A program made the translations under genes and the position numbers. A stretch of DNA of 64,000 nucleotides from Phytoseiulus persimilis. Lineage: Eukaryota > Arthropoda > Arachnida > Mesostigmata > Phytoseiidae. This document shows, one piece after another, positions 22,201-35,300 of this stretch (positions within the stretch are counted from its first letter, which is position 1; each line of letters opens with the position of its first letter). Below the pieces are notes generated by a model. The model searched no databases. It was not told the origin of the DNA and worked only from the letters and a program-made list of their open reading frames with translations. The stretch spans positions 42,528,745 through 42,592,744 of the forward strand of contig CM075102.1 of assembly GCA_037576195.1 (NCBI GenBank). The letters are read 5' to 3'.

Positions 22201-23825
22201 CAGACGTCTCCAATCTAATGCGAATGTCTCACAGCCTGAGTGCATGAGTTCTAGAACCTCAACATCATTCCCTCGTGAGATTGTTTCAACAGATCTCTCG
22301 CCAGCTCTTCCCTAGTTTTCCCAGCGACCTAACTCCTTAGTGTCCACATCTTCTCCATCCCCGCTTTCCTTACTCCGGCACGTTCCTGGCAGCACGAGAA
22401 TCGTGCCAGGCAAATTCGATCAAAAGATACGCTGTGCTCGTGAGTAATGCGGAATCCACCCGCCGAATTCTACTTGGCCGGAACCACGCTGAAAGAACCT
22501 CGAATTATCATGCGAAGTCTCGGCTGATATTCCCGACAAGACAGCCCTGAATTCTGAGCATTATGAAGGATTTATCGTGTGTGAGAGCGCATACAATCAG
22601 CACTTGTCAATGATTCCTCTTGACGTGCAGTCGCTCTCATGGTGAAGGCACCGTCATAGGAAGTTTCATTCCGCATCCTCTCCCTCAAAGTTCCCGAGTC
22701 TGCCTCGTTCACTGTGTCGAAAATGACCGCGAATTCCAGCAAGGAATTCGAGTGGTTTTATTCGCCTCATCTTGTATCCGATGTGAAACCGGAGTCATAC
22801 TCATATATTAAAATGAGCAATCAAAGTACTGATGTTCTCATTCAATGTGCTCGAGTTCAGCTCTCCGTGCCAAATCTTTAGAGGTGAAGGGAGAGACGAA
22901 GAAAGGAAAAGAAAGCTCTGCCCATCGAGCCCATGCCCAGTGTACCTCAGGCACAACATTCCGACATAGCGATGTGCCGATTGCGTTCATACACAAAGGT
23001 AACAATTTTCCGATGCAACGTTTCTGGAAAATAAGGGAGCCATCGGCGCAGGATTGCATCGTTTCTCCCTACCCCCGGCCTTTCTTCAGGAATAATTGCT
23101 GCGAGATTGTTCCGATCGATAAGTCTCCAGAAAAAAGCTTGAGCTCGTGCGGCTGGTTCATTGACTTCATGAAAAATTTTCCTGTTGAAGCGTGTTTTTG
23201 CTGCGGGAATGCAAGAAAATATGCCACTCCCGGTCGGTGATTGCCGAATCTTGACGTTATTGTGTCATCCAATGAATGTTGAATACAGGAACAACTAGCG
23301 CATGCTGTACGCTGCATCAATATCTCGCGCATCCTAACGTTCAAAATATTCCGCCGGGTGCCATTCAGAAAACATGAGAAGATGGCGGAGGTTTCAGGAG
23401 CGGGGCGGAGCTTGATCCTCATCTTCAAGTCATCCTCCTGGAGTTTTGCTAAGCCTTATCAATGTTCATCCTCGTCTCCGAAGGCCTGTGGCGATCCATG
23501 CCTCACCGATTTCTAGGAGCACCAGTGGCTGCCTGTTGAAAATCCTCCGTTCAATTCTCTGGGACCGATGGTGAAGCCGATCGAACTCGAAAAATACGAA
23601 CTCCCGCACGTTCCGCCATGCTGAACTCCAGCCGAAGGCGCTCCGGTCGAGTGTTCGGCTTGTTGTCAAGACAACTGCGAGCTCAGGAGTCGACCGAAGC
23701 GCCCTCTCGTAGCCCCATCCTCCCCTCTTTTTGCAATGGCTGCACATGTAGTCCTTTTAGTTTGTTTCTAACTTCTGTGCACTCCAGGCGACTCATTTTG
23801 CGTCTCAGTCGTGCCGCAAGGTACC
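16261..23825. other. About 7.5 kb without a recognisable gene
   Basis: Nothing here matches a known family. The best candidate is on the minus strand near 17.1-17.3 kb: a TATA-like CATATAAGG near 17308, then an ATG at 17263 opening 45 residues ('MSLSDGSWNNPSQSARQQAEF...') to a TAA near 17126; it could be a small gene or a first exon. A minus-strand frame at 17257-17820 (187 residues) overlaps it in another frame. Other frames (minus 18959-19363, 20065-20484, 21401-21724, 23069-23428) are open but unrecognised. An imperfect tandem repeat lies at 18381-18462. Confidence 0.4.
18381..18462. repeat. Imperfect tandem repeat, two copies of about 40 bp
   Basis: Two adjacent copies share TCTGGGGTCGTGGGA and CCGATGGCAT.TTGATCC-like blocks (18381-18424 and 18424-18462). 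The second copy lacks a few bases. Function unknown. Confidence 0.8.
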
Positions 23826-26800
23826 ATGAGGCGACTAGCAGCGCCATTACTGGTGCTCGCCTTCATAGGCGTCGCTATCGCAGACATCAAAATAGGTGAG
23901 TGTCAAGCCTAACGTCAACTGCCAGGAAGCTCCCTGAAATGTTCGATAAAACGCCGCTGATGATAAACTTATTCACCATTCCCGGCTTCTGTGTATCGTA
24001 CATGCCCGCCGAAGAGTACCATGCAAACCCATAGTGTTGTTGATGCGTATCTCGATTCGCGCTCATTCTGCGCCAATGCCTCTGTTGTGTGTACCTGTTG
24101 TCGGGAATTCGCACTGGGACGGGTCAGCCTGACAATTGGAGTACCCTAGGTTCCTATTGCCGGCTCTACGACCCTGAGAACAGGTGTAAACTTGGTGGAG
24201 TACCACGTACTACCTCCCATAAAAATTGACTTTGCGCCCAAGTGGCGACATGCCGTTCGGCTTTGTTGATAAACAGAGAATCAGAGGGCCCTCCTGAACT
24301 ACTTCGTTTGCGGTTCTTAAGAATTTTGTAACTCCCTCCATACATGCCGGCAGTAAGTGGTTGAATATCACCGAAGAAAAGCTCGTCACTTCGAACATTT
24401 TCTTATGCGAACATTCTCTCCCGAAGTCAAAACCCGTTGGGCTTCCCGGGCTCCTTGATCTCCCCAACGAACGAATTAATGGAGCCGTCTCTGCCCGATT
24501 TCCGGCGAGCCTTTTGTGAGCTCCTTTCCGGAACTGCAAACATACTGACGGAGAATTTCCCGAAACTTTGGCTCCAACGACTCGTCAAGATGGTTCGATC
24601 GAACATTTTTCGCATTTCCTTAGTAGACTGAAATAATTTCCTCCCATGCGGTGGGTCTCAATTGTAAAGTTCTTATCATTGGACTCAGCTACTCCAGCGG
24701 ATCATTTTAGGAAGAGAACTGCACCACTTTTGAACATGATACATGTCACCCATTGTTGGAAACACCACATGCTTCCATTGCATGACTTGGAGCGCACGAC
24801 GAGATCCATGGTTTGACGCAAGGGATACAAACAGAGGTGGATTCACCAGAAGGCTGGAGGGGGCCTTAGCTTTGGGCGAATAATATCGGGGTGGCAGATT
24901 TCTGGAGGTTTGACTCTCCGAGAACGGCAGATTCTCGAGCTTGGCAGCTCCTTGAGGACAGCAGATCCTCTGAATTTCTCAGACTACCTCACAGTCGCCG
25001 ATAGACGCCCACTTAGAGCTCTGGCTTTGAAGAATTCCGAGATCTCTGTGACGTGGGCTACCGCTTCCGTTCCACATGTGGAGGGAAAAGCAAAACTATA
25101 GAGAAAAAAATCACACTTCTTGCGTCCAAATCGCAGGGGATAGAACGCTTACCAGAGGTGATTGGACCCGAGCCTGTATCCCCGCGGAGGAGGGGGCAGA
25201 GATAAGGCTCAGTGACATTCTGGATCCGTCTTTGGGAACGAAAATGATTCAATCAGGGAAAATATGGAAAATGAGGAATCGGAGAGCGCACGGACTGAGA
25301 ATATAGGCTTCCGAAACGCTCAAAAGAATACGCATCGAACCGCTGACTGCCCGTTTTCTCGTTGAGCGACAGCAGTTGCTCCAAAGCTTTTTTTCCTTTC
25401 GATCTCCAACCGACAAAAACGAAAGTTTCTCTGAAATCTCATCAAGTGGGGATCGAAAGGGCTTTGCAACGCTCAGGATTCAAATCTCTGGGCACATCCC
25501 CACAAAAACCGCCCCTTCGTACCCCGTAGTTATGAGGAGAATGCATGGTTTCTGCCTGCGACTCCTGAACGTTGACCAGCGGCCGTACCCTGCTTTCTGC
25601 GGGGGAGCTATCATTCTTCTATGATAGGATTCCGATGAACACGGGCTTGACTCTCGCTTGTGAAAACTCCATGGTTCTGCTGGTATCCGCCAAACACAAA
25701 AGAGCGCTATGGACAGAGGTAAAAGCCTCACAATGACTCGCTGGGTTACAAAAGGTGACGCCTGGTGGTTGCTGAAAAGAGAAATCCAAGGGGCAAGAGA
25801 AGGCTCAAACTGCCACTGGTGGGGGTTCTGCGGCTGCCGCCGCTGCTATCAAAGACGGGCCATGAATTAAACCAGCCATCGGAACTTCGCCTAATGACTG
25901 CTCGGATGCCGGGAGCGGGCCTTCCGTTCGTCTGAAAAGAACACAACACCCGAATCCGTTGAATCGTTTCCAGTTTGTAATTGAGAATGAAATCTCGATT
26001 AAGCCCTGTGTTCCGCAGCGCCCCTATTCGAACGTAGCTAACGCCTCGACGTCGTATCAGTGGAGTGCTGTTCATCTCAGTTCTTTCTGTCATCGAGCTC
26101 CGGGTTCAGTATCGGTGAAGGTCGATTCCTGCGTTAGATTCGGGCTCTGAGACAAAATACGGAAACGAATGATTTATGGAGCCGTCTCGAGGATGGCCGT
26201 CTAATATACCGTTGGCTCGAGTATGAATATAGCCTGTTCATAAATCAACACAGTCCATCGTCAGGCTCCGAAATAATGAGCTGCGTCCCTGAAGACGGAA
26301 TGTTGATTTTAGACGGATCCACCACCCGATGGGGCCGTGCGCGAACAAAGCCGGGAGTTCAGAGCCGGATTCTGTATTTGAAGCGTTGAAATGTAAACGT
26401 TCCCGAGTCCGAACGGAACGTTGGACACCGCCGGATACTCGATGTGTCAAAATAAGAAACGGGATCCGAACTTCCTCTGACGGGAAGTGAGACACGAATG
26501 TTTTCCTTCGTAGGAAAAAAAATACAATTATCGGCGCTGGTTACCGATAAGCGCGGTCGAGTCGGCAAACAGCAGCGGCCAGGGTCGACCATGGAAGGAC
26601 TGACAAAACGTGACCACTCGCTGTCGGAGTTCCGGACTTTCTCTCTACTTTTTGTCTGGAAAACGGCATCGATGGCGGGAGAGCTTCACGTTCGATCCGT
26701 GCTTGAAGGGCTCGACTCTTGATGCTCGTTTCGCCAGTAATGACGCTCAGGGCTGACGCGCGTCAAGAACTTGCCCATGCCGGATCTCTCGGTACCGTCC

Positions 26801-29347
26801 ACCTTGAGCCAGACTCGCACTTCCAACTTCAGATCCGCTCCCGCAGCAGTTGTTCCATTATCAATACCTCGAATCCCTAAATGGACAATTTCCCGATTCT
26901 TCGCTCCGCCGTCCTCAGTGCTCCGTCGCGCTGTTACGGTGTCTTCCGAACGAGTAACAACTGTTCTTCGCAGGAACAAGAGCGGAGTGTGGGATCGGAG
27001 TTCTGAAGTGATCTTAATTAAACGCGATCGGGGCTCCATCAATTAGAGAGCTGCGCGAGAGAGAGAGAGAGATTCGGAACTTATTTCCCCGATCCGGAGT
27101 TGATAAAGTGTCTACTTCGCGCTCGAGAACATTCTGACTCAGGTTATCGGAGCCATTGACAGCATCGAGACGGCGCGGTGCCTCTCTCAAATCCACGGCA
27201 CTGCCGGATGTCGGTCTCTCGAGGTGAGCCACTTCTCCGAGACAGTACCAGTTTCGCAATGAAAGAAGGGTCTTCGCTCGCGTAGAGAATCATAATGGAA
27301 CCCAGACGATGGGGTCGGCCTGTATAGAGGTGAAGAGCTGCAAATAATTCAGTCAGCAATCTCGGGAGTACAATTGCAGAAGTTTCCCTCTATTTTATGG
27401 ACCCATCGAGTGCCAGCTGCTTCTTCCGCGATGCTGTTCCATAGTCCTTTGCCTTCATTGTCGAACTTTGGGGTCATTCGGAAGTTTTTTGATTCTTCGC
27501 GAAGTAGAAGAAAGTCAGAACCTTCATCAAGCCATGGCCGGGTATCCTGGGGTCATTGCGTAACGAGCTGACCGAGAGCCAGGAGAATTCCCCTGCATGG
27601 CAGCGTTGCTCGCGTTTCATTAGACAAACGGCAGTGTTTCTTGGAATATCCATCTCGGACGAGTTGCAGTCCTCTCGTTGTCAGCGGAGCTGAGACGACG
27701 ATACCACTGGCCCATTCATCCAGTCTTGGCGACAAAGAATGCATGGGAGCCCTCACCGTCTGACGGTCAAGCATTTCAGAGTTCTGAGGCATGAAAAAGC
27801 AAGAAATCGCTGTTCCTCGCATGCTCCCGCGTTTCCTGATCGCGTTACGGCGCACCATAAATCGAGCGAGCTTCGAGCGGGACGATGATCGTCGTGTCAT
27901 AAAAACTGCGGCATCAAACTGTTGTTTGGAGATTCTCGGGGATCGAGGCGGAGTGAGAGCCCGCGAGGAAGTTTGTTGATGTGATCGAACGAATCGATTG
28001 CAATCGTCAGATATTCCGTGATACGTCCGACCGGTTGTTCGAAGGGAATCTCCCGCCGCGGGAAAAAAAACGAGTCCGCTCCTCGAGGAAACCAATGGCA
28101 ACCACCAGCGGATGCGGCGACGCTCGAAGATCCGGGAGGGCTCCGATGCGGACGTCCCCGCCCCCACGACACTCCGGGTCGGTAGCGTCGTCTCCTACGA
28201 TGTGATCAACATAGTTGAACTCGGGCTTCCAAAAGATGAATTGCGGGTGGAGCTTCGAATCAGTTCCAATCAGTATCGACGCGCGTGACGTGAGGGACGG
28301 TGCTCCCCGATAAATTATTCGAACAAACCTCACTCAGCCGCTCCCCGACAAAAACGAAACAAGAAAATAGCCGCGTGACACGCTGGAAGCGACTCGCTGT
28401 TCCGTGACAACCCCCAGGGAATGCTCGACGCCTCCGAATACAGTTGTCTGTTCACGTTCGCGTCACAAGGTCAGCAGTCGGTTCGCACGCTTTGCAAGGC
28501 GCAGACTTCGTTTTCAATCAGACCCCAGGCCTTTCCTCGGATCGATTGAGCCATCCGTCCATTGTGATGGTCAATCTATGATTCCGTTCACCTCCAGGCG
28601 ATGCCCCCCTTTCAGACTCGACAGCGGCCGCGCGCGTAGGCGGCCGAGAGACACGGAATACGGGCGGCCTCGCAGATGGAATCAATTCGTTGTGGGAGCC
28701 GCGCTCCCGTTGAGGTCCGGCTAACGAACTCGGACCTTGTCTTCCCAACGGTGAGGACCGAGTCAGGCCGGACGATGCCATGTCTCCAAAAGACATCGTC
28801 GAATCTCCGCATCCGTGTTTTGCCTCTTCCTTATCTTGAATGAAGAAGACGACGATGTTGCCTGGGGGCAGCGAGGCTCGTCGATATTTCCCTCTCGTCG
28901 TCGTCATCTACTCACTGTTCGACACGTGTTACCAGCAAACGCTCTGTTCGGTTGCCGCTGTCGTCGGAGGCTGCTGGCGTCAGATGCGCCCAGTCGTCTT
29001 TTTGCCCCGTTGCCGAACGGGTCTCCACAGGGCCGTTCTTTTTCGTTTCGTTCTCGGTTCCCATGTCGCTGTCGAAGGTGGAGACGACTTCAAACTTTAT
29101 TGGGAGCACGAATTCCCTGACACGAAATTTATGGCGCGAGTCAGAGATAATCGATTCCCTCTGTCCGACGGGAAAATCCTACGGGACCCCTCCGGCCAGG
29201 CTACGACATTCAGGGTCGGCCTGTTCGTCGACGAGCCGGACGTTCTTGCTCTCGGGGCGCTATGCGGTGGCTCCTGTCGCTGGATTCCCTCGATCCCCGC
29301 TTAATTCAAGAGATCTCGCAGATTCGTTTGATTTCCTGACCGAGCCT

Positions 29348-29386
<39 letters not shown>

Positions 29387-32300
29387 ACCACCACTGTCTT
29401 CTCCGTGGCATTCTCTCGCCCCGATGGAGTTCGAGGGTGTTCCGCTACGTCTCACTCCAAATGTCAGCCGAGGCCCCGGGGCCGTATCTTATTCCAGCCG
29501 CTGCCGACGGTCAACCGAGCAGAAGATTGACAGTCGGAGCGCTTTCTGCTATTTTCATGGGTGGATTAGCACAGCCGAGGCGACGGGGCATGTGCCAGCA
29601 ATTTGCGCCGCGGCATGCACGGGCCGGCATCCTATTTGATTTGGATCTGCAAATGGGCGCCCGGACTCAGCGGAACGATCTCGACTCCGATACCTGCGTT
29701 CTCGTGCGGCAGCCCTCATCCAACCGTCCCAGAGTTCAGAGCGAGCTCGTCAGGTGAACCCCGTGAGCCCTGCTGTCTCTCGAAAAGTGACAGATATCAC
29801 TGCGGCAGCCGCTATACCTAGCGTAGGGAAACGCCCCCGTCGGATGGAAGCGGTGGAAAACGAATGCTGAAGCGACCGAAAATGGCGAAGAATGAGGAAT
29901 GCCCCCGCAAGACGGAGATCACAAACACTTCCCGGGAGATATGAGTCTGTCGTCTCGGGTCGGGCAGCAGGGAAAAGAGAGGAAGGAAAAAATTGACAGC
30001 TTCAAAGCCCATCTGATTTGTTCGAACGAGTTCGGAGCAGAGGGAGTGGGAGGGAGAAACGGGAGGGAGAAATCCATTCTGCTGATGCGAACATATTTTG
30101 AGGCCTTACGTGAGCTAACTGCCGAGTGAAGTACTACAGCTACTGGTCGTCGTCATGTCGGTCACCTTCCTTTCGGCGAACAGGCGGTCGGGCGAGAACG
30201 CCGAACACCAACTCCGGAGCTCGTCTCCAGTTTTTCCCTTGGAGCCAACTCTCACTTTCCTGCTCTGAGCGGGGTCCGATAATAACGACGACGGACACAT
30301 TGGGAACGTTTCCCTCTAGAGGAATGAGTTTTTAGCCTACAATCTTACGAGCACATTTGCTGAGGGGAAAAACCATCTCAGATAATTCGATGAGTCCGGG
30401 AAAAGGTGCAGCGCCGCTGGCCGCCTCATCCCTCGGCCCGATATTGTTCCCGCAAGAAGACAGCCATGAACTGTTTCCGTAACCCGACGCTGCCAATTCC
30501 TTGGGTTCCATAACTGGGAACACTATTCGTGGATACTGTTACCATCGTATCGTTGAGTGTGTAACAGATTTCCTTCATTTCCACCGTGTCCCGGGAAAAT
30601 TGTTCCACGGAGCTTATTAATGACAGCGCTCCGACGGTGTTTCGCATCCGATCTCGAATGGGTCGTAACTGCCTTTGTGTCGGACGTTGTGCTGCACGCT
30701 TATCGGTTTCGGTGGATTAGAATGGCGCGTGACGCAGCTGCCAGAGATAGTTCCTCGTTGATGTCACACACTGAGCTCCTTGTACGATATCTCATTCGTT
30801 TCGGTCTAGTGATAACCCAGTTGCGCGTCCTCCCAAGACCGGCGTCCCCGAGATATTCGGCTCTGCAGGCTCTCTATCATAAAACGTTCCCCGTAGCGAG
30901 GAAGCGACGAGCTCAGCCGACTTAAACAAACAGCTCCCGGACTTGGGCTCCAACTTTTTCCTCGAGTCGAGTCGGAACTGTCGTTTGACGAATGTCCGCC
31001 CCTTCGGCTTGGAGATCGTTGACGATAGCCGCCCTCAAGGCATTCATCGAAGTTCACGATGCATCCGTTCGTTGCCCGGTCAAACTTCCACCGGAGCCCT
31101 GTCTTCGCTTGTTTATGGGTGGTAAATTGCTCTGTGGAAGCCATCCCACAGCCCCATCGGCGGCGGGCGGGGAAACGTATTCGGTTGCTGCGTATTAATA
31201 AAGCTTATCGTGAGAGCGATTTATAGACAACAACGATAACAGCAACAATGGCCGTCGTCGTTGCTGACAGAGCGCAGCAACAGATATCGGCTCGCACGTG
31301 ATCACGAAAGCTGATCCGGAACGGGCTCTCATTATGCTCATGCTCCTAGACTGCTCAGATGACGACCGGCCCAGATGCGTCGGGAGTCCCTCCCCAGCGG
31401 GTCTCGGTTCCCACCTTGTTCGTGACAACGGAAACGACGACGGCGACGGGAGCGCAGCGACACATCGCAGATGCGTGCAGCGGGTTGCTTCATGGTAGAC
31501 CAGCTGTCGTTCTCGGGGACACGATTCGGCGAGATCGAGTGGTGCTCGCTGGAACTAACTGCGTCAGATGATACACAGATGAACGATGCACATCATGTCC
31601 GTCTAGCTCGAAGCCTTCCCGTTCCGCCGAGCGTTATCCATCTGGCGTTGGGTTGCGTCTGGCATATTTGGGACAATACTTCTTGGGCACATCTCCTCTG
31701 CGCCATGGCCGCTGAAAGGAAACACTGATTGCTGCCGATCCCGCTCCGTGGGCAAGAGAACAACATCGCCTCTAGCTGGTGAATGCTGCTGTCGTCGTTG
31801 TTGTCTCGCTTGCATCCCATAGCAAGACTCGTCGTGCGACATGCATACAAGCAAGAAGGGTCTTTTACCGAGTTTGCGCCCGAGCGACACAGGCGGGGAA
31901 TTCGATTGACACGATCAGGTCAACTTTCCGGAAAGTTTACTCGTTCTCATCGTGGATGTTTCTTCGTCGAGAGGAATCCCATCGCGGAACTCCGCGATTT
32001 GTCGCTGCGGCGTCTCGATCGCGCGTTCGGGAACGCGCGCCGGTCAGAGCTTGGAGGTTCCGATCTGGGACAACGATGAGGAGAAAGTTCACGTGGGGTG
32101 AATGGGAGGTCTAATGAATGGCGACCAGCGGCCCTGACACGCGGGCTGGAGGCAGCGATGAATGGACGTCGTGCGTGGAAGGGGAGATGCACGTGTTCGG
32201 TCGGGCTACTGTAATAACGTTATGATCTTCGAGCATCGTGACATCCACCCGTACGTGATCCACTGTGCTCCGCGATATCGTTGCCGTTCAATTGCATGGG

Positions 32301-35300
32301 AGCACTAGTTAATAATGCATCACTATCGCCGTCGAACGTGACTGATACGAAGCGCGAAGACCCGTAGGCCGAGGTATCGAGTGACAGAAGGGCAACTTAT
32401 CGCCCTCGGACGTCGCTGTCTGAGAGAGCTGACGGCAACGCTACCGAACAGATATTGTCAAGCGCCTGGCGAGCGAACGAGCGACCGAGTTGATAGAATC
32501 AGCTCGTAGTCCTCGGACACATGAAGTCGTGAATGCGGACCGGACAGGGTGCGCAAAGCTTCCACGCGAACTCGAGATTCACTCCGGCAATGGTAAGAGT
32601 GTGCTGTAACTGTTTGACCCGCGGGGAGAACGTCGGAAAACACTCCGACACTAATTCGTCGATTGACGGAGGGAAAGCCGGCGTTCGCGAATCAGTCGGC
32701 CAACTGCATGCCCGAAGCTCTTCAGGGAAGAGACCCTCTGACATGTGTACACAAACCCTCGCGTCGTAAACGGTCTCTGAGCAGCTTCAGCATCTGTCGG
32801 ATCCACGCGATTTCCAGCGAGCTCAACTCCGGTAGGAGACCTGAGGGAAACGAAAAGTTCTTCGCTGGCGGCCGCCGAGAGAGTTTCTGACGGCACTTGA
32901 GGGGTGCCGAGGATGTGGACGAGCCGCACACTCGAGGGCACTCTGATACAGAAGAAGAATGACTGATGTTCATCATAGAACACTGTCGTCTAGCGAACAC
33001 ACCTAACGAATACGCAGAGTATTCCCCGCCGCGCCGTCACTCCGCTGTTCCCGCGTTTCTCCCGGTGATTTGAAGCCCGGCTGGCGTTTTCCAATTCATC
33101 GCTCAAGTAGTTTACCCCTGGGAGACAGGGAAATGGTTCTCGGAAATTGAAATTGTAACACGTATCCTGAGCTCGCTCGCAGAGTACTCAGACTTCTCGG
33201 GTATCCGACGTGGACAGCAGCTGTACGATGCGTCTTGCGGGCGCTGAGGAAGAACCTCCATAGAGGATGGAACGATCCGTTCTTTGTTCTGAATTGCGTT
33301 TCTTACCCTCACGTTGGCGGGAAATACTCGCGCGACTTTCGTGCGGGATGCTCTCACGTCCAAAATCCATTCCGACATTCAATCAGGGAACGCCGCTCGG
33401 CGGAGAGGTTGAACGCTGAAGCGCGGCGGAGGAGAAACTTCTTAATCTATTCATCTGTGCGCTCGCGGAGACTCAAACGGGCGGCGTTGGTAATGGGCTA
33501 TTATGTGGGAAAAATGTGCGAGGAAACTCGTCTTCGAATCGAGGCAGGAGTCAACGCCTCTATTACGCCTGGCGACGAACGACACGGAAAAACGTCGAGT
33601 TCTGCGCCCCTGTTAATGAGGCGACGGTGGAGTTATTCGCGGAAATTGTTCCGTCATTCGAAAAGGAGCCCTCGGAGAGCACCGGATCCCTCCCGACTGG
33701 CCGTTGTCGAGTGTCTATCAACGAATTTCTTCGGCTGGCGACCGTCGTCGCCCCCGTTCATTCCATAACCGGCTCGTCGCTCTTTGATTTCGAGTTAGTC
33801 GTGAGCAGCAGCAGCAAGCCGAGTCGGAATTCCCGCTGGAAGCCGCGACACAGCATTCTCTCGCTCCCCGTTGGAGCCGTGGTGGTTGATCAGCGGCCCG
33901 TGGGACGCGGAACCTGATTGAGAGGGCGCTGTGTCGAATGGCATGCGAGCCACTGACAGGTGGAGGCAGGCGTGTCGACGTCCACGTCTTGGTCCAGCAT
34001 CGGGTGACAAGCTGCCAATCCTCAAGTTCACATACAGCGACTGGAGTCACAGATGCTGCGGTTCGCCTCCTCCTCGCGAACGCCGCCAGTTTCAAAAGAC
34101 AGACATAGCGGATCGATTTCCCTTCGACTCGAAGGATGGCCGGGGCCCTTCTCGGGAGAATCTCCGAATGAGTTTCCGCAATTTATGCACACCATTCGCT
34201 ATCGAGTGCAGCTGGACTTTTTCTCTTTCTGCTTTCCTCGGCCCAGAGCCATGGGCGGGGGATATTGCATTGCTACATCCAACAAAGGCGTGGCGAAAAA
34301 GAAAGGAGGACATTCAGAGCAGCAAACGCCGGCGAAAACCACCACCCTGGTCGAGAGATTGTTTTGTCGGAATCGAAGCCGTCCTGAGGCTTGCACACAA
34401 CACATCGACGATCCTCGGGGAACGAAGTCAGATCAAGCGGACGAGACGCAGTCGTAAGGGAGAAATGGAGGAACGCGAGAGTCTGATCGGTGAGCCAGCC
34501 ACGAGCGAACCAACACCGACGTCAAAAATAATGATAGACTCTCGGATGCTCCCCCCCAACGGAACGTTGCCGGGAGCAAAGGAACTTGGCTGGTTTGACG
34601 GTCGGATGAGCGTCTACGCATCGATGCGAATCGGTTCGTCGAGCGAGAATCTTCCGACGGCTCGTCGCGATGTTCAAACATACCAACTTGCGTGAAGGCT
34701 TCAACTTTCAATTCTGCTTCCGGCCATGTGTATACTTAGCCTCTCCGTGCTCTGCGCGGGTGACCGCTCTCCCGCGTTTCATTCTCCTCGGTCTCCGAAG
34801 AGTTGCGTCCTCATTTCCTCTCGGGGTCGAGAGACCTCTTTTCTTCGTGTACATCCTCAGGGAGGGAGAGCTTCGTCGTCGCTCTAATCCTCTCCTCTGC
34901 TTCAGACTCGTGTCCCAATTTCCTTCTAATCTCTTCCCTTGATTCGCCTCCTCTCCAAGCCTCGAGAACCGCTCCTTCATATCTGGCCATCTCCAGAACT
35001 CCGTGTGGCGTCGCGTCCTCATTACTCAGCTCCCACAACTCTTTACACTGTTAATTATCCCGACATTCTTTGAATCTGCTCGCTCGTGCCACTCTCTACG
35101 GCTGTGGGTGTTTGCGTCTAATTGCATCCTCATTCCTCCCAGGTTGCATTCCTTATTCCTCTCCAATCTCACTCTTATTCCTCTCGCGTTTCCTTTCTCC
35201 TTACCCCGTCTGTTGGGAGTTCTCGTGCATTCTGTCCCACACAGAATCCGAGATGGCAGTGAACTTGACAAATCACGAGGAAAACGAGCGAATAACGTAG

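Noticed and set aside
22389-22415. Hairpin CCTGGCAGCACGA / TCGTGCCAGG
   Set aside because: The stem has a bulge and is short. Nothing around it suggests a microRNA or terminator.
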